A DNA stretch of 64,000 nucleotides from Oceanibium sediminis (GCF_003265325.1 NZ_QGNX01000002.1:372001-436000), one strand, 5' to 3'. Counted from the stretch's first letter, positions 17,473 to 28,304 are shown. Program-made: numbers and translations. The notes: a model not told the origin generated them from the letters alone.

Positions 17473-19446
17473 TCAGAGCGTCATGCGATACAGCGCGAAG
17501 CCGCCCTCGCCATCACCGGCGGGGGCGATGTCCACGCCCTGCACGCCACCCGCATGCTCTGCCCCGGCGGGACCGGTTTCAAAGATGACGGTGGTGTTTT
17601 CCATCGGCTTGAAGCCCCAGTTCGCATCGGCGGAGGGGTTGATGGTTCCCTGCTCCACGATATAGCGCACGATCACGTCGCGGTTGGTGTCCGGCGCGAC
17701 GAAGATCGTGTTCTCCTCCGTCGCGCCGGGGAAGGAACCGCCGCCGCTGGCGCGGTAGTTGTTGGTGGCGACCACGAACTTCTGCTCCGGATCGATCGGC
17801 GCACCGTTGTATTGCAGGTTCACGATGCGGTTCGCACCCTCGTTCACCAGGTTCCCGTCGGTGTCGAACTTCGAGGGCTGGCTGAGGTCGATCTGGTAGG
17901 TCACCCCGTCGATCACGTCGAAGTTGTAGGACGGGAAGGCGGTGTTCAGCAGCGGCGCGTCCGTCGCGCCCGGCTCGACCTGGTTGAACATGCCCGCACT
18001 GCGCTCAAGCCATTCCTTGACCGTGGCGCCGTCGATCACCACCGCGCGCACCGTGTTGGGATAGAGGTAGAGGTCGGCTACGTTCTTGATCGCCACGGGC
18101 CCCGGCTTCACATCGGTGTAGTACTCGGGCCCGCCCCGGCCACCGGCCTTGAAGGGGGCGGCGGCGGACAGGATAGGCAGGCCTTCCCACTCGGTGCCCT
18201 GCATCATCTGCTCGATGTACCAGGTCTGCGCCTGGCTCACGACCTGGACCGAGGGGTCGTCGGCCACCAGCGCGAAATAGCTGTGCAGCGGCGCCGAGGT
18301 TTCGCCCACCGCGCGGCGGATGTAGTCCAGCGTCGCCTGGTGCGTGTCGGCCACGGCGTCCAGCACCGGCTGGTAATCCTCGACCAGCGGCACATAGTTG
18401 CGCCCGTCACGCTCATAGATCCCCCGCACCGAGCTTTCGAAGGAGGCGACCTGCCAGCCGTCCGGCCCCTGTTCCAGCATCAGGTCGATCACGCCAAGGT
18501 GCGAGCCCCAGAAACCGCCCATCGCTGCGGGTTTGCCCAGAAGTGTGCCAAGCTCGGTATCGATGCCGTTGCCGGTTTCAAAGCCCCCCCCCGGGAACAC
18601 CAGGTGGTTGTGCCCGGTGACGATGGCGTCGATGCCTTCGATCCCGGCCAGGTAGAGGCTGGCGTTTTCCATCCCCTCGTGAACCGTCTCGGTCGAGATG
18701 CCGGAATGGCTGAGCGCGACGACGATCTCAGCCCCTTCTTCCTTCATCTGCGGCACCCAGGCCTGCGCGGCCAGCAGGATGTCGCGCGTATTGGCCGAGC
18801 CTTCCAGGTGGCGCTTGTCCCAGGTCATGATCTGGGGCGGGCAGAAGCCGATCAGGCCGACGCGCACGGTGTGGGTCGCGCCCGCGCCATCGGTCACTTC
18901 CTTGTCCACGATCACGTAGGGCGGCACGAAGAACGTATCCTCGCGCGGGGACGCGCCCAGCGCGCCCTTGGCCACGTTGGCCGACACCACGGGGAAGTTG
19001 GCGCCCGCGATGGTCTTCATCAGGAAGTCCAGCCCGTAGTTGAACTCATGGTTCCCGAAGGTCGAGGCGTCGTAGCCGAGCGTGTTCATCGCCTGGATGA
19101 TCGGGTGCATGTCGCCTTCCTTCATGCCCCGCTCATAGGCGATGTAGTCGCCCATCGGGTTGCCTTGCAGGAAGTCGCCGTTGTCCACCAGCATGGTGTT
19201 GGTCGCCTCGGCGCGGATCGACTCGATGATGCTGGCGGTGCGGCTCAGCCCCATGCTGTCGGATTCGCGGTCGGCGTAATAGTCGTAGGGAAACACGTGG
19301 ACGTGCAGGTCCGTGGTGGACATCACGCGCAGATGCGCCTGGTTGGCCTGCGCGCGGGCCGCGAAAGGATGCAGCGCGATCAGGCCGCCGGCCGCGGCGG
19401 TGCCGGCCAGAAAGGACCGGCGCGTGGGAGTTTGGAATATGCTCAT
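17473..19446 (-). CDS. cpdB: 2',3'-cyclic-nucleotide 2'-phosphodiesterase/3'-nucleotidase, Tat-exported
   Basis: This 657-residue enzyme of the CpdB/5'-nucleotidase family releases nucleosides and phosphate from 2',3'-cyclic nucleotides and 3'-nucleotides in the periplasm. The N-terminus has a twin-arginine signal ([14 protein letters not shown] ... AARAQA). Metallophosphatase motifs follow: [43 protein letters not shown] and [10 protein letters not shown]. The C-terminal nucleotidase domain has a substrate-stacking-type [12 protein letters not shown] segment. The start at 19446 is chosen because AGGAGA precedes it and the Tat motif begins there. A leaderless paralogue lies directly upstream. 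Confidence 0.9.
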   Translation of the reverse strand: MSIFQTPTRRSFLAGTAAAGGLIALHPFAARAQANQAHLRVMSTTDLHVHVFPYDYYADRESDSMGLSRTASIIESIRAEATNTMLVDNGDFLQGNPMGDYIAYERGMKEGDMHPIIQAMNTLGYDASTFGNHEFNYGLDFLMKTIAGANFPVVSANVAKGALGASPREDTFFVPPYVIVDKEVTDGAGATHTVRVGLIGFCPPQIMTWDKRHLEGSANTRDILLAAQAWVPQMKEEGAEIVVALSHSGISTETVHEGMENASLYLAGIEGIDAIVTGHNHLVFPGGGFETGNGIDTELGTLLGKPAAMGGFWGSHLGVIDLMLEQGPDGWQVASFESSVRGIYERDGRNYVPLVEDYQPVLDAVADTHQATLDYIRRAVGETSAPLHSYFALVADDPSVQVVSQAQTWYIEQMMQGTEWEGLPILSAAAPFKAGGRGGPEYYTDVKPGPVAIKNVADLYLYPNTVRAVVIDGATVKEWLERSAGMFNQVEPGATDAPLLNTAFPSYNFDVIDGVTYQIDLSQPSKFDTDGNLVNEGANRIVNLQYNGAPIDPEQKFVVATNNYRASGGGSFPGATEENTIFVAPDTNRDVIVRYIVEQGTINPSADANWGFKPMENTTVIFETGPAGAEHAGGVQGVDIAPAGDGEGGFALYRMTL

Positions 19447-19589
19447 GAGACTCTCCTGATACTGCGAGCTTACGGGCCGGGATCGCTTCACCCGACACCG
19501 TTGAGGAATGTTTTGCGGACCCAATGCCGGGATCCGATGACAGCATGATGACCGAGGGGACAGAAAGTGGAAAGCTTTCTGTGCCTTGC

Positions 19590-21470
19590 TCACAGGCGGA
19601 TGCGGTATTCCGCGAAGCCGTCCGCGCGCAGGCCCACCCGCTCGGGGCGGCCGGTGGGAAGGTCGGGCAGATCGTCCCCGGCCAGCGGACTGGTGGGGAA
19701 CAGAACGCTTGATCCCGGCTGCGATGCGAAGCGCCAATCCGCCGGCGGCTCGTCCCCCAGGACACCGCGCTGGCGCACGTGGGCCATCAGCACGTCGCGC
19801 ACCGATATGGGCCAGTCCCCGACGCGGACACCGCCGCCGTCGATCGGATATCCGCCACCGCCGCCGGCGCGAAAGCTGTTGGTCGCGACAAGGACGCGCT
19901 GGCCCTCGTCCATGGGCGCGCCGTCCAGGGTCATGTCCCGGATCCGGCTTCGCGCCCCCGGGCGGCGGTTGCCCTGGTCGTCGAACAGGGGCGGAACACC
20001 AAGGTCCACCGCGTAGTGCAGGCCGTGGGCGACGTCGAAGTTGTAGGTCTGAAACGCCGGATTCAGCAGCGGTGCATCCGCGCAGCCCTCAGGCACGTGG
20101 CGGAACATCCCCGCGGCGCGGTCCAGCCAGTCGCGCAGGGCTGCCGCGCTCAGGCACAGCGCCGTCATCCCGTTGGGATAAAGGTAGAGGTCGATGATAT
20201 CGCCCATGGTCGCGGGACCGGGATCGATGCGGGAGTAGTACTCGGGCCCGCCGAAGCCCCCGGCCTTGAACGGCGCGGTGATCGAGATGAGCGGCAGCGC
20301 GTCGTAAGCGCTGCCCGCCATGCGCGCGCGCACGAATTCGGCCTGCGCCGCCGCCACCACGCCAAGGGCCGGGGAACTGGCCACCGGCACGAAGTAGGTG
20401 GTCACCAGGGTTGATGCGCGCGCCACGGGGCGGGCGACATAGGCGCGGGTTTCCTCGTGCGCGGGCCGCATCCGGGCGCTGAGCGTGGCATCGTCCACGA
20501 CCAGCGGCACGCCCCCGGTCCCGGTGATCGGGCGCGCCTCGGCCTTATGGCGGGCGATGCGCCAGCCCCCGGGGCCCTGCTCCAGCTGCAGGTCGATCAC
20601 GCCGAGGTGTGAGCCGTTGTACCCTGCCATCACCGCGGGCTTGCCCGATAGCGTGCCCGCCACCGGGTCCACATGGGGCGAAGGCGCGAAACGCGGGCCG
20701 GGGAAGACCATGTGCTGGTGCCCCGCCAGCACCACGTCGATGCCGGGAACGGCGGCGACATGCACGGCGACCTGCTCCATCCGCTCGCTCAGGGGGCGAT
20801 CCTCGATCCCGGCGTGGCAGAGCGCGACCACCAGGTCCACGCCCTCGGCGCGCAGGCGGGGCACCCAGTGGGCCAAGGCCTCCACCGGGCAGCGGGCGTT
20901 GACCTTGCCCTTGAGCAGGCGCTGGTCCCAGGCCATGATCTGGGCCGGGCAGACCCCGATGACGCCGAGGCGCAGCGTGGTCTCCTGCCCCGTGTCGTCT
21001 CGAAAGCTGCGCTCCAGCACGCTGTAGGGCGGCAGGAAGGGCCGATCGTCGGCCGGGGTCGCGCCAAGGGGCGCGGCGGCCACATTGGCGCAGACGACCG
21101 GAAACGCGGCCCCCGCAAGGCAATCCCGCAGGAATCCGAGCCCGTAGTTGAAGTCGTGGTTGCCCAGGGTCGAGGCCTCCACCCCGACGGTGTTCATCGC
21201 CTCGATGACCGGCATCTTCGCCGCGCCCAGCCGTTCGGGCGCGGCGACCCAGACATCCCCCATGGGCGAGCCCTGCAAGAAATCGCCCGAGTCCAGCAGA
21301 ACGGTGTTCTGCTTTTCGGCGCGGGCCGCGCGGATCAGGCTGGCGGTGCGCGTCAGTCCCTGGGTGGGATCCACAGTATCTGTGAAGTAATCATGGGCCA
21401 TCACGGCCCCGTGGAGGTCGGTAACACTCAGCACCCTGAGGGCGAGTGATCTTGTCATTGAATGTTCCAT
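19590..21470 (-). CDS. CpdB-family metallophosphatase/nucleotidase, no visible signal peptide
   Basis: This is a second CpdB-type protein (626 residues), tandem to the Tat-exported copy. It keeps the same motif order: [53 protein letters not shown] and [12 protein letters not shown]. The N-terminus goes straight into the phosphatase domain ([21 protein letters not shown]) with no Sec or Tat signal, so it may act in the cytoplasm. An alternative start is the ATG at 21458, which has GGAA before it. No upstream in-frame codon adds a leader. It could be a cytosolic cyclic-nucleotide or nucleotide phosphatase (inference). Confidence 0.85.
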   Translation of the reverse strand: MEHSMTRSLALRVLSVTDLHGAVMAHDYFTDTVDPTQGLTRTASLIRAARAEKQNTVLLDSGDFLQGSPMGDVWVAAPERLGAAKMPVIEAMNTVGVEASTLGNHDFNYGLGFLRDCLAGAAFPVVCANVAAAPLGATPADDRPFLPPYSVLERSFRDDTGQETTLRLGVIGVCPAQIMAWDQRLLKGKVNARCPVEALAHWVPRLRAEGVDLVVALCHAGIEDRPLSERMEQVAVHVAAVPGIDVVLAGHQHMVFPGPRFAPSPHVDPVAGTLSGKPAVMAGYNGSHLGVIDLQLEQGPGGWRIARHKAEARPITGTGGVPLVVDDATLSARMRPAHEETRAYVARPVARASTLVTTYFVPVASSPALGVVAAAQAEFVRARMAGSAYDALPLISITAPFKAGGFGGPEYYSRIDPGPATMGDIIDLYLYPNGMTALCLSAAALRDWLDRAAGMFRHVPEGCADAPLLNPAFQTYNFDVAHGLHYAVDLGVPPLFDDQGNRRPGARSRIRDMTLDGAPMDEGQRVLVATNSFRAGGGGGYPIDGGGVRVGDWPISVRDVLMAHVRQRGVLGDEPPADWRFASQPGSSVLFPTSPLAGDDLPDLPTGRPERVGLRADGFAEYRIRL

Positions 21471-21555
21471 AATATGGGCCGCACGTATGTCACGGGTTGC
21501 CTTTCAAAATGAAGCGCATATGAGAGGGGCCGTAATTGACCAGCGCAGGACCATC

Positions 21556-22344
21556 ATGACAACGGCTTCGGCAAACCTCAACATAATGATCAAGGCAGCA
21601 CGTCTGGCCGCCCGTGGCCTGATGCGCGACTTCGGCGAAGTGGAGAACCTTCAGGTCACCTCCAAGAGCGCGGGCGACTTCGTCTCGCGCGCCGACATCA
21701 AGGCCGAGCAGATCATCCGCGATACCCTGACGGAGGCGCGGCCCACCTATGGCTGGCTGGGCGAGGAATCCGAAGAGGTCAAGGGCGAGGATCCGACCCG
21801 CCGCTGGATCGTCGATCCACTGGACGGCACCACCAACTTCCTGCACGGTATGCCGCATTGGGCGATCTCCATCGCGCTGGAGCACAAGAAGCAGATCGTC
21901 GCCGCGGTGATCTTCGATCCCGTCAAGGACGAGATGTTCACCTCGGAAAAGGGCGCGGGTGCGTGGATGAACGACCGCCGGCTGCGCGTGACGAACCGGC
22001 GCGACATGATCGAGATGGTCTTCGCCACCGGCATTCCCTTCGCGGGCAGCCCCGCGCTTCCGGCCCACCTGAAGCAGACCGCGCGCGTCGCGCCGCAATG
22101 CGCGGGCATCCGCCGTTGGGGCGCTGCGGCGCTGGACCTGGCCTATGTCGCGGCCGGGCGTTACGACGGCTACTGGGAAATGGGGCTGAACCCCTGGGAC
22201 ATCGCCGCCGGGATCCTTCTGGTCAAGGAAGCGGGCGGTATGGTCGAGCCCATCGCCGAGGGCAGCGACCTGATGGGCCGCAACGGCTGCATCGCCGCGA
22301 ACGCCGATGCGTTTGCAAAGTTCGCCAGCACGGTGCGCGGCTAA
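21556..22344 (+). CDS. Inositol-1-monophosphatase family protein (SuhB-like)
   Basis: This 262-residue Mg-dependent, Li-sensitive-type phosphatase has the family motifs GEESEEV (metal Glu), WIVDPLDGTTNFLHGMPHWAISIAL near residues 80-105, and the C-terminal WGAAALDLAYVAAGRYDGYWEMGLNPWDIAAG. These fit SuhB, a housekeeping inositol monophosphatase also linked to rRNA transcription and processing in proteobacteria. The start at 21556 follows CAGGACCATC. A second, more divergent family member lies at 50.2 kb inside the sugar importer operon. Confidence 0.85.
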   Translation: MTTASANLNIMIKAARLAARGLMRDFGEVENLQVTSKSAGDFVSRADIKAEQIIRDTLTEARPTYGWLGEESEEVKGEDPTRRWIVDPLDGTTNFLHGMPHWAISIALEHKKQIVAAVIFDPVKDEMFTSEKGAGAWMNDRRLRVTNRRDMIEMVFATGIPFAGSPALPAHLKQTARVAPQCAGIRRWGAAALDLAYVAAGRYDGYWEMGLNPWDIAAGILLVKEAGGMVEPIAEGSDLMGRNGCIAANADAFAKFASTVRG

Positions 22345-22365
22345 GCCGAAATACGTTCGGCGGCG

Positions 22366-23166
22366 TCAGGCGGTTTCAGCGCCCGCTTCGGCCAGCTGAA
22401 CCGCCTTGCCGTCAGCCTCCATCCCCGGCCCGATCCGATCGAAGCGCAGATAGGCAAGCCCTGCGCCACCAAGGCTGGAATGCAGCGTGCCCACCACCTT
22501 GCCATCGCGGCGGATTTCGGTGCCCGGTTCCGGCGCGGGCTGCTCCACGAGCACCGGGCGGATGCCCTTTCTCAGCTCGGTCTTGTGGCGCATCCGGGCC
22601 GTCACTTCCTGCCCGACGTAGCAGCCCTTGCGGAAATCCACGCCGTTCAGCCGGTCGAACCCGGCTTCGAGGATGAAGGTCTCGTTGGCCAGCAGCTCCA
22701 CGCCCGATTTCGGCACACAGTGGGCGATGCGCAGCGCCTCGTAGGCGGCAGGATCCCAGGTAGCAACGCCGTCCGGCAGCCCCTGCCCTTCAGGCTGGTA
22801 AAGCCGCCAGCCGAGCCCCGTATCGCGCGGATCCGCGAACGCCCCCTCGGGCGAGGGGCCGGTGCCAAGCACCACCTCAAGCCCTGCGGGCGCGATATCC
22901 ACCGCCGCGCGCAGCTTGTACATCATCAACCGCCGCGCAAGGTCCGCGACCTGGCCCGCGTCCGCGTCGATCAGCACGGCGTCCCCCTCGGGCACCATGA
23001 AGAAATCCGCCAGGTATTTCCCCTGCGGCGTCAGCAGCGCGGTATAGACCGCACCAGCGCCAAGGCCCTTGGTAGAATTGGTCACCAGATCCTGAAGGAA
23101 CTTCAGGTGATCCGCCCCCGAAACCCGCAGCACCGCCCTGTCGTCCGCCACAAAACCACTTGTCAT
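22366..23166 (-). CDS. Folate-binding YgfZ/GcvT-like protein
   Basis: This 266-residue protein is related to the tetrahydrofolate-binding GcvT fold and acts in assembly or repair of Fe-S clusters. The diagnostic motif KGCYVGQEVTARM lies near residues 178-190, with the conserved Cys; the N-terminal RVSGADHLKFLQDLVTNS matches the family. AGGAGG precedes the ATG at 23166. It is convergent with the suhB-like gene and divergent from a glycosyltransferase. Confidence 0.88.
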   Translation of the reverse strand: MTSGFVADDRAVLRVSGADHLKFLQDLVTNSTKGLGAGAVYTALLTPQGKYLADFFMVPEGDAVLIDADAGQVADLARRLMMYKLRAAVDIAPAGLEVVLGTGPSPEGAFADPRDTGLGWRLYQPEGQGLPDGVATWDPAAYEALRIAHCVPKSGVELLANETFILEAGFDRLNGVDFRKGCYVGQEVTARMRHKTELRKGIRPVLVEQPAPEPGTEIRRDGKVVGTLHSSLGGAGLAYLRFDRIGPGMEADGKAVQLAEAGAETA

Positions 23167-23236
23167 CGCCTGATCCTCCTGCTCTGACGCATCTAGTCGC
23201 CCGCGCCCCATCTGTCACCCCAAAGCCGAAGCCGAA

Positions 23237-23923
23237 ATGCCCGCGCCCCTGTCCATCGTCATCCCCACGCTGAACGCCGCGCCGCATCTCGGCCCGACGC
23301 TGGGCGCGCTTGGAGAGGCGCTGACCGAGGGGCTGATCGCCGAGGTGATCCTGAGCGACGGCGGCTCGGAAGACGATATCGCCACGATTGCCGAGGCAAC
23401 GGGCGCCACGCTGGTCACCGGGCCGCCGGGGCGCGGCGGGCAGATCGCCCGGGGCTGCGCGGCTGCGAAGGGCGACTGGCTGTTGATCCTGCACGCCGAC
23501 AGCGCGCCCGCCCCCGGCTGGGCCGCCGCCACGCGCGCGCATATGAACGCCCACCCCGGATGCGCGGGCTATTTCGACCTGCGCTTTGACGCCAGCGGCA
23601 CAATGGCCCGCGTGACCGCAGCCTGGGCGAACCGCCGCGCGCGGCTCGGCCTGCCATATGGCGACCAGGGGCTGCTGATCCGCGGCGCGCTTTATAAATC
23701 CGTTGGAGGCACGCCCGACATCCCCCTGATGGAGGATGTCGCCCTGGCCCGGGCGCTGGGACGGGCCCGGCTGCGGCCAATCGGCCACATGATCGTCACC
23801 TCGGCCAAACGCTACACGCATGACGGCTGGCTCCGGCGGGGGGCGCGTAACCTGTCGACGCTTGCCCTCTATTTTGCCGGGATCAGCCCCGAGCGGCTGG
23901 CGGCGCGTTACAACCGTCGCTAA
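23237..23923 (+). CDS. Family 2 glycosyltransferase, TIGR04283 (arsenosugar-type) group
   Basis: This compact GT2 protein (228 residues) opens with SIVIPTLNAAPHL. It then has EVILSDGGSEDDIATIAEATGA, GRGGQIARGCAAAKGDWLLILHADS (DxD-like HAD), GYFDLRFD, YGDQGLLIR and PDIPLMEDVALARAL. This sequence of blocks is that of the TIGR04283 family, often found next to a TIGR04282 partner in arsenosugar-type clusters. No such partner is present here, so the acceptor is unknown. Confidence 0.8.
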   Translation: MPAPLSIVIPTLNAAPHLGPTLGALGEALTEGLIAEVILSDGGSEDDIATIAEATGATLVTGPPGRGGQIARGCAAAKGDWLLILHADSAPAPGWAAATRAHMNAHPGCAGYFDLRFDASGTMARVTAAWANRRARLGLPYGDQGLLIRGALYKSVGGTPDIPLMEDVALARALGRARLRPIGHMIVTSAKRYTHDGWLRRGARNLSTLALYFAGISPERLAARYNRR

Positions 23924-23984
23924 GGGCATTGGCTTCGCCTAAGCGCAAGCTAAGGTGCGGGAGAATGCTTTCCTGGAGTCTGCG

Positions 23985-25190
23985 ATGAATCTCTCCCACG
24001 GCCGCCCGATCCTTGCCATTCCCGGCCCCTCGATGATCCCCGACAGGGTGTTGCAGGCGATGCATATCCCCTCGCCCAACATCTACGAGGGGGAGCTGAT
24101 CGACATCACCTACTCGATCTCTGCCGACCTGTGCCGCCTGGCCCGGACCGAGGGGCGCGTCGGGATGTATATCGGCAACGGGCACGCGGCCTGGGAAGCG
24201 TCACTGGTCAACACGCTGGCGCCGGGGGACCGGGCGCTGGTGATCTCCACCGGGCGTTTCGCCCTCGGCTGGGCCGAGATCGCCCGCAAGCTGGGGGTGG
24301 AGGTCGAGATCCTGGATTTCGGCACCGACCGCGCGGCGGACCCGGTCGTGCTGGAGGCGCGCCTGCGCCGCGCGGACGCGGCCGGGATCAAGGCGGTCCT
24401 GACGACACAGACCGACACCGCGTCATCGGCAACGAACGACATCCCGGCCCTGCGCGCCGCGATCGACGCGGCCGGACATGACGCGCTGTTCCTCGTGGAC
24501 GGGATCGCCTCCTTCGGGTGTGAGCCTTTCGAGATGGACGCCTGGGGCGCGGACGTGCTGGTCGCGAGCTGCCAAAAGGGGCTGATGACCCCGGCGGGCA
24601 TGTCCTTCGTCTTTGCAGGGACGCGCGCGCTTGAGGCCCGCAAGGGGCTGGAGCGCGTGTCCCCCTATTTCGACTGGGCCCCCCGCTTCGCGCCGGAGCT
24701 GTTCTACCAGAACTTCAGCGGCACCCCGCCGACGCATCACCTGTTCGGGCTGCGCACCGCGCTCGACATGATTTTCGAGGAAGGGGTGGAGCAGGTCTGG
24801 GCGCGCCACGCGGTGCTGGCCAGCGCGGTCTGGGCGGCCGTCGATGTCTGGTCGGAAACCAGTCAGATCGCCTGCAACATCGCGGACCCGGCGCAGCGCT
24901 CGCGCGCGGTCACCACGGTGCGCGCCGGGCAGGACCATGGCGCACGCCTGCGCGCCTGGTGCGAGCAGAAGGCCGGGCTGACGCTGGGTATCGGCCTGGG
25001 GCTGGACGGCGCGGCCACCCCGCCGGGCGAGGGGCTGTTCAGGATCGGCCACATGGGGCACCTGAACGCGCCCTCGATCCTGGGCACCATCGGCACCATC
25101 GACGCGGGGCTGAAGGCGCTTGGCCTGGCCCATGGCGGCGGCGCGCTGCGCGCGGCATCGGACGTGATCGCCGAGGCGCTGGCCGCCTGA
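23985..25190 (+). CDS. Alanine/serine-glyoxylate aminotransferase-family PLP enzyme
   Basis: This is a class V, fold-type I PLP enzyme (401 residues). Motifs are PGPSMIPDRVLQAM at the N-terminus, GNGHAAWEASLVNTLAPGD for cofactor phosphate binding, LVDGIASFGCEPFEMDAWGADVLVASCQKG with the Schiff-base Lys, and a C-terminal RIGHMG. Such enzymes transfer amino groups between alanine, serine or aspartate and glyoxylate. The start at 23985 has CTGGAG upstream. It is convergent with the HisC-like gene, with only 2 bp between the stops. Confidence 0.85.
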   Translation: MNLSHGRPILAIPGPSMIPDRVLQAMHIPSPNIYEGELIDITYSISADLCRLARTEGRVGMYIGNGHAAWEASLVNTLAPGDRALVISTGRFALGWAEIARKLGVEVEILDFGTDRAADPVVLEARLRRADAAGIKAVLTTQTDTASSATNDIPALRAAIDAAGHDALFLVDGIASFGCEPFEMDAWGADVLVASCQKGLMTPAGMSFVFAGTRALEARKGLERVSPYFDWAPRFAPELFYQNFSGTPPTHHLFGLRTALDMIFEEGVEQVWARHAVLASAVWAAVDVWSETSQIACNIADPAQRSRAVTTVRAGQDHGARLRAWCEQKAGLTLGIGLGLDGAATPPGEGLFRIGHMGHLNAPSILGTIGTIDAGLKALGLAHGGGALRAASDVIAEALAA

Positions 25191-25192
25191 CG

Positions 25193-26296
25193 TCAGCCCA
25201 GCGCGGCCAGCGTGTCGCGCAGGGCAACCGCGAACGCATCCGTGTCCGCCCGGGTCCCGGCGCTGACGCGGATGCAGCGGTTTTCCGGTGCGACGAAGGG
25301 CATCCGCACGAAAACGCCGCGCGCGATCAGCCCGTCCAGAACCGATTTGGCGTAGGCGCCGTCGCGGCCGCAATCGATGGTGACGAAGTTCGTGGCGCTC
25401 GGCAGGGCGGCCAGCCCGTTTTCGGCGGCAATGGCGCTGATCCGTTCCCGCGCGGCGGCGACCTCGGTCTGCACATGGGCCAGCCAGTCCGGCGCATTCA
25501 GCGAGGCAAGCGCCCCGGCCTGCGCCATGCGGTTCACGCCGAAATGGTTGCGCACCTTGGAAAAGGCCGCAATCAGCGCCTCATGCCCCAGCGCGTAGCC
25601 GATGCGCGCCCCGGCCATGCCATGGGCTTTGGAAAAGGTGCGCATCCGAATGACGCGCGGGTGTGTCATGTCCAGCGGCGGGACCGCGCCTTCGGGGGCG
25701 AACTCGCAATAGGCTTCATCGAGGCAGAGCACGCAGCCCTCCGGCAGGGCATCGATCATCGCCTGCACCCGCCCGGCACTGTGCCAGCTGCCCATGGGGT
25801 TGTCGGGGTTCGCGAAATAGATCAGCGCGGCGTCCACCTCGGCCGCCTTTGCGATCAGCGCGTCCGGGTCCTCGGCGTCGTTACGATAAGGCACGCTGTG
25901 GATCGTGCCACCAAAGCCCGTGACATGGTAGTTGAACGTCGGATAGGCCCCGGCCGAGGTGACGACCGGCGTGCCCTGCCCCACCAGCAAACGCACGAGC
26001 GAGCCGAGCAGCCCGTCGATGCCCGAACCGATCACCATGTTCTCGGGATTCACGCCGTGCACCTCGGACAGCTTGGCGCGCAGATCGTGGCTGAGCGAGT
26101 CGCCGTATTTCCAGGACTCCGCCGCCTCTGCGGCCATGGCGGCAATCGCCTCGGGGGCGGGGCCGTAGACGCTTTCGTTCGCGCCGAGCCGCGCGGTGAA
26201 GGGGCGGCCCATGATCCGCTCCTGCTCCTCCGGGCCGACGAAGGGAACGGTGGCGGGCAGGCTGTCGATCAGCGGGGTGAAACGCGGGCCCTTCAT
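25193..26296 (-). CDS. Histidinol-phosphate aminotransferase-like class I/II PLP enzyme
   Basis: The protein (367 residues) has the HisC-like pattern: RLGANESVYGPAPEAI, GSGIDGLLGSLVRLL, YFANPDNPMGSW, DEAYCEF and the Schiff-base lysine segment RTFSKAHGMAGARIGYALG. It could be a histidinol-phosphate or aromatic aminotransferase, or a broader amino-acid transaminase; the neighbours give no histidine-pathway context. The ATG at 26296 overlaps the upstream aldo/keto reductase stop (4 bp), so it is the third gene of an MFS-AKR-aminotransferase set. Confidence 0.82.
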   Translation of the reverse strand: MKGPRFTPLIDSLPATVPFVGPEEQERIMGRPFTARLGANESVYGPAPEAIAAMAAEAAESWKYGDSLSHDLRAKLSEVHGVNPENMVIGSGIDGLLGSLVRLLVGQGTPVVTSAGAYPTFNYHVTGFGGTIHSVPYRNDAEDPDALIAKAAEVDAALIYFANPDNPMGSWHSAGRVQAMIDALPEGCVLCLDEAYCEFAPEGAVPPLDMTHPRVIRMRTFSKAHGMAGARIGYALGHEALIAAFSKVRNHFGVNRMAQAGALASLNAPDWLAHVQTEVAAARERISAIAAENGLAALPSATNFVTIDCGRDGAYAKSVLDGLIARGVFVRMPFVAPENRCIRVSAGTRADTDAFAVALRDTLAALG

Positions 26297-27087
26297 TCCG
26301 CGTCCCACACCGGGTCCCAGTCGGGGCGGGAGCAGAAGCGCGTGTTCTCACGCGTGGCCACGGCGGTCAGCGCGTCCATGTCTTCCGGCTCAAGGCTCAG
26401 GTCCAGCACCGCCAGGTTCGCCTTCAGGTTTTCGACCTTGGTGGACAGCGGGATCGCAATGACGCCCTGCTGCACGATCCAGCGCAGGACGACCTGCGCC
26501 GGGGTGATGCCGTGGCGCGCCGCGATCTGCCCCACCTCGGGCGGATCGAAAGCCTTGCCGCGTGCAACCGGCATGTAGGCGGTCAGCGGAATGCCGAGGG
26601 CGCGGGCCTCCTCATGCAGCGCGCTTTGGTCGATCAGAACGTGGAACTCCACCTGGTTGGTCGCAATCGGGGCCTTCGCCGCCGCCGCGCGTAACTGGGG
26701 GCGGTTGAAGTTCGACACGCCGATGGATCTGGTCAGCCCGGCGGCCTGCACCTCCAGCATGGTGTCGATCACCGCTTCCGTTTCCACGCCTCGGGGCGGC
26801 CAGTGGACCAGCATCAGGTCTGGCACGCGGCCCAGCTTTTCCACGCTGGTCTGCGCGCTTTCCAGCGCAGTGCCGTCGCGGAACCGGTCCTGGTGGATCT
26901 TGGTGGTCAGGAAAACGTCGTCGGGGTGGCCGCTCATGCGCAGGCCCTGGCCGACCGCCGCTTCGTTGTCATACATCTGGGCCGTGTCGACATGGGTGTA
27001 GCCAAGGCCCAAGGCGGTGGCTACCAGCCCCGCCCAGTCCACGTCCACGATGGGGGCGGTCCCCAGGCCGATCTTCGGGATAGTCAT
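26293..27087 (-). CDS. Aldo/keto reductase
   Basis: This NADPH-dependent aldo/keto reductase (264 residues) has catalytic residues visible in DTAQMYDNEAAVG (Asp, Tyr), TTKIH (Lys) and LMLVHWPP (His), plus the cofactor-binding IPLSTKVENLKANL near the C-terminus. It resembles the 2,5-diketo-gluconate-reductase group. The start is the ATG at 27087, overlapping the MFS gene stop by 4 bp; the longer open frame upstream is a shadow of that gene. Confidence 0.88.
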   Translation of the reverse strand: MTIPKIGLGTAPIVDVDWAGLVATALGLGYTHVDTAQMYDNEAAVGQGLRMSGHPDDVFLTTKIHQDRFRDGTALESAQTSVEKLGRVPDLMLVHWPPRGVETEAVIDTMLEVQAAGLTRSIGVSNFNRPQLRAAAAKAPIATNQVEFHVLIDQSALHEEARALGIPLTAYMPVARGKAFDPPEVGQIAARHGITPAQVVLRWIVQQGVIAIPLSTKVENLKANLAVLDLSLEPEDMDALTAVATRENTRFCSRPDWDPVWDAE

Positions 27088-28304
27088 GCGCGCCGTTCCT
27101 CTTCCTCGGGCTTTGAACGGGGGCGATAGTAGACATAACACAGGATCGCAGCCAACCCGCATAGCGCCATGGAGCCGCTGATCGCGCGGTGCGACCCGTC
27201 GTAAAGCGCCATCGCCAGCGCTGCGCCAAGCCCGCCGAAGGCCATCAGCGCCGCGCCAAGGATGGACGAGGCGAAGCCCGCGATATCGCGCGCGGGCTCC
27301 ATCGCCAGCGCCTGCAGGATGGGCAGGCCAAGGCCGAACGCCGCGAAATACAGGCAGACCGCGCCCCAGAACAGCGGCAGCGGCGGGGTCGCGAACCACA
27401 TCGCGCCGTTCACCAGCACCGCCGCGCCCAGCACGACGATCATCGCCGCGATCATCCAGTCAAGGCTGCGGTGGTTCAGCACGACCCGCACCGCCAGCGA
27501 CCCGGCAACGACGAAGGCCGCCCCGAAGGCGAAGATCGCGGCGAAGGACGCCGGGCCAAGGCCGTAGGCCTGCTCCACCACCACCGCCCCAAGCGACAGG
27601 TTGCTGGCGTACCCGGCGAATGTCAGTCCGGAAATCAGCAGCCCCGCCTTGAAGCGCCTGTGGGCGAACAGCCCCCGCGTGGCGGTGGCGACGAAACGGG
27701 CCGAGAACCGCTCGGGGCGGCGGCTCGGCACGGTTTCAGTGATCATGCGCAGGGTCAGGACCGTCAGCGCCACGGCCATCAGCGCAAGGAAGGCGAAGCA
27801 GGCGCGCCAGCCGAACAGCTCGATCAGGGCGGCGCCGATGATCGGCGCCAGCAGCGGCGCGACCGAGGTGACGGCCATCAGCACCGCGAACAGCCGTGCG
27901 GCGGCAGCCCCCTGCCCGATGTCGCGCGCGATGGCCCGCGCCATGACCGGCGCGCCGCCCATCAGCCCCTGCAGGCCGCGCAGCGCGACCAGCCACCAGA
28001 AATCCGTGGCCAGCGTGCACAGGACCGAAACAACGAGGAAGCCCACGAGGCTGATCACCAGCGCGGGCTTGCGCCCGTAGGCGTCCGAGAACAGCCCCCA
28101 GAAAAGCTGCCCCGCGCCATAGGCCAGCAGGTAGACGCCGACCAGCAGCGCCCCCGCCTCCGAGGCCGCGCCGAGGTCTTCGGCGATGACCCCGGTGGCG
28201 GGCAGCATGATGTCGATGCTGAGCGCGGTCAGCGCCGACAACCCGCCCAGCAGGAGGATGAACAGCGGTTGGTCTGCTAGGGGGCGCTTGTCAGGCCTCG
28301 CCAA
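27084..28304 (-). CDS. Bcr/CflA-type MFS drug exporter
   Basis: This is a 12-helix major facilitator (about 406 residues) with the Bcr/CflA pattern. Residues [22 protein letters not shown] start helix 1, [18 protein letters not shown] is the loop 2-3 motif, and [20 protein letters not shown] is the helix 4 signature. No ATG allows a complete first helix. The best start is a TTG at 28304 (product [12 protein letters not shown]...), overlapping the valS 3' end by 14 bp. An ATG further in would delete helix 1. It is probably co-transcribed with valS and the downstream aldo/keto reductase. Confidence 0.82.
   Translation of the reverse strand: MARPDKRPLADQPLFILLLGGLSALTALSIDIMLPATGVIAEDLGAASEAGALLVGVYLLAYGAGQLFWGLFSDAYGRKPALVISLVGFLVVSVLCTLATDFWWLVALRGLQGLMGGAPVMARAIARDIGQGAAAARLFAVLMAVTSVAPLLAPIIGAALIELFGWRACFAFLALMAVALTVLTLRMITETVPSRRPERFSARFVATATRGLFAHRRFKAGLLISGLTFAGYASNLSLGAVVVEQAYGLGPASFAAIFAFGAAFVVAGSLAVRVVLNHRSLDWMIAAMIVVLGAAVLVNGAMWFATPPLPLFWGAVCLYFAAFGLGLPILQALAMEPARDIAGFASSILGAALMAFGGLGAALAMALYDGSHRAISGSMALCGLAAILCYVYYRPRSKPEEEERRA

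Noticed and set aside
17434-19548. 704-codon plus-strand open frame opposite cpdB
   Set aside because: Its composition (His/Arg/Gly/Val-rich) is typical of antisense frames of GC-rich genes. The minus-strand cpdB has a Tat signal, all catalytic motifs and a ribosome site.
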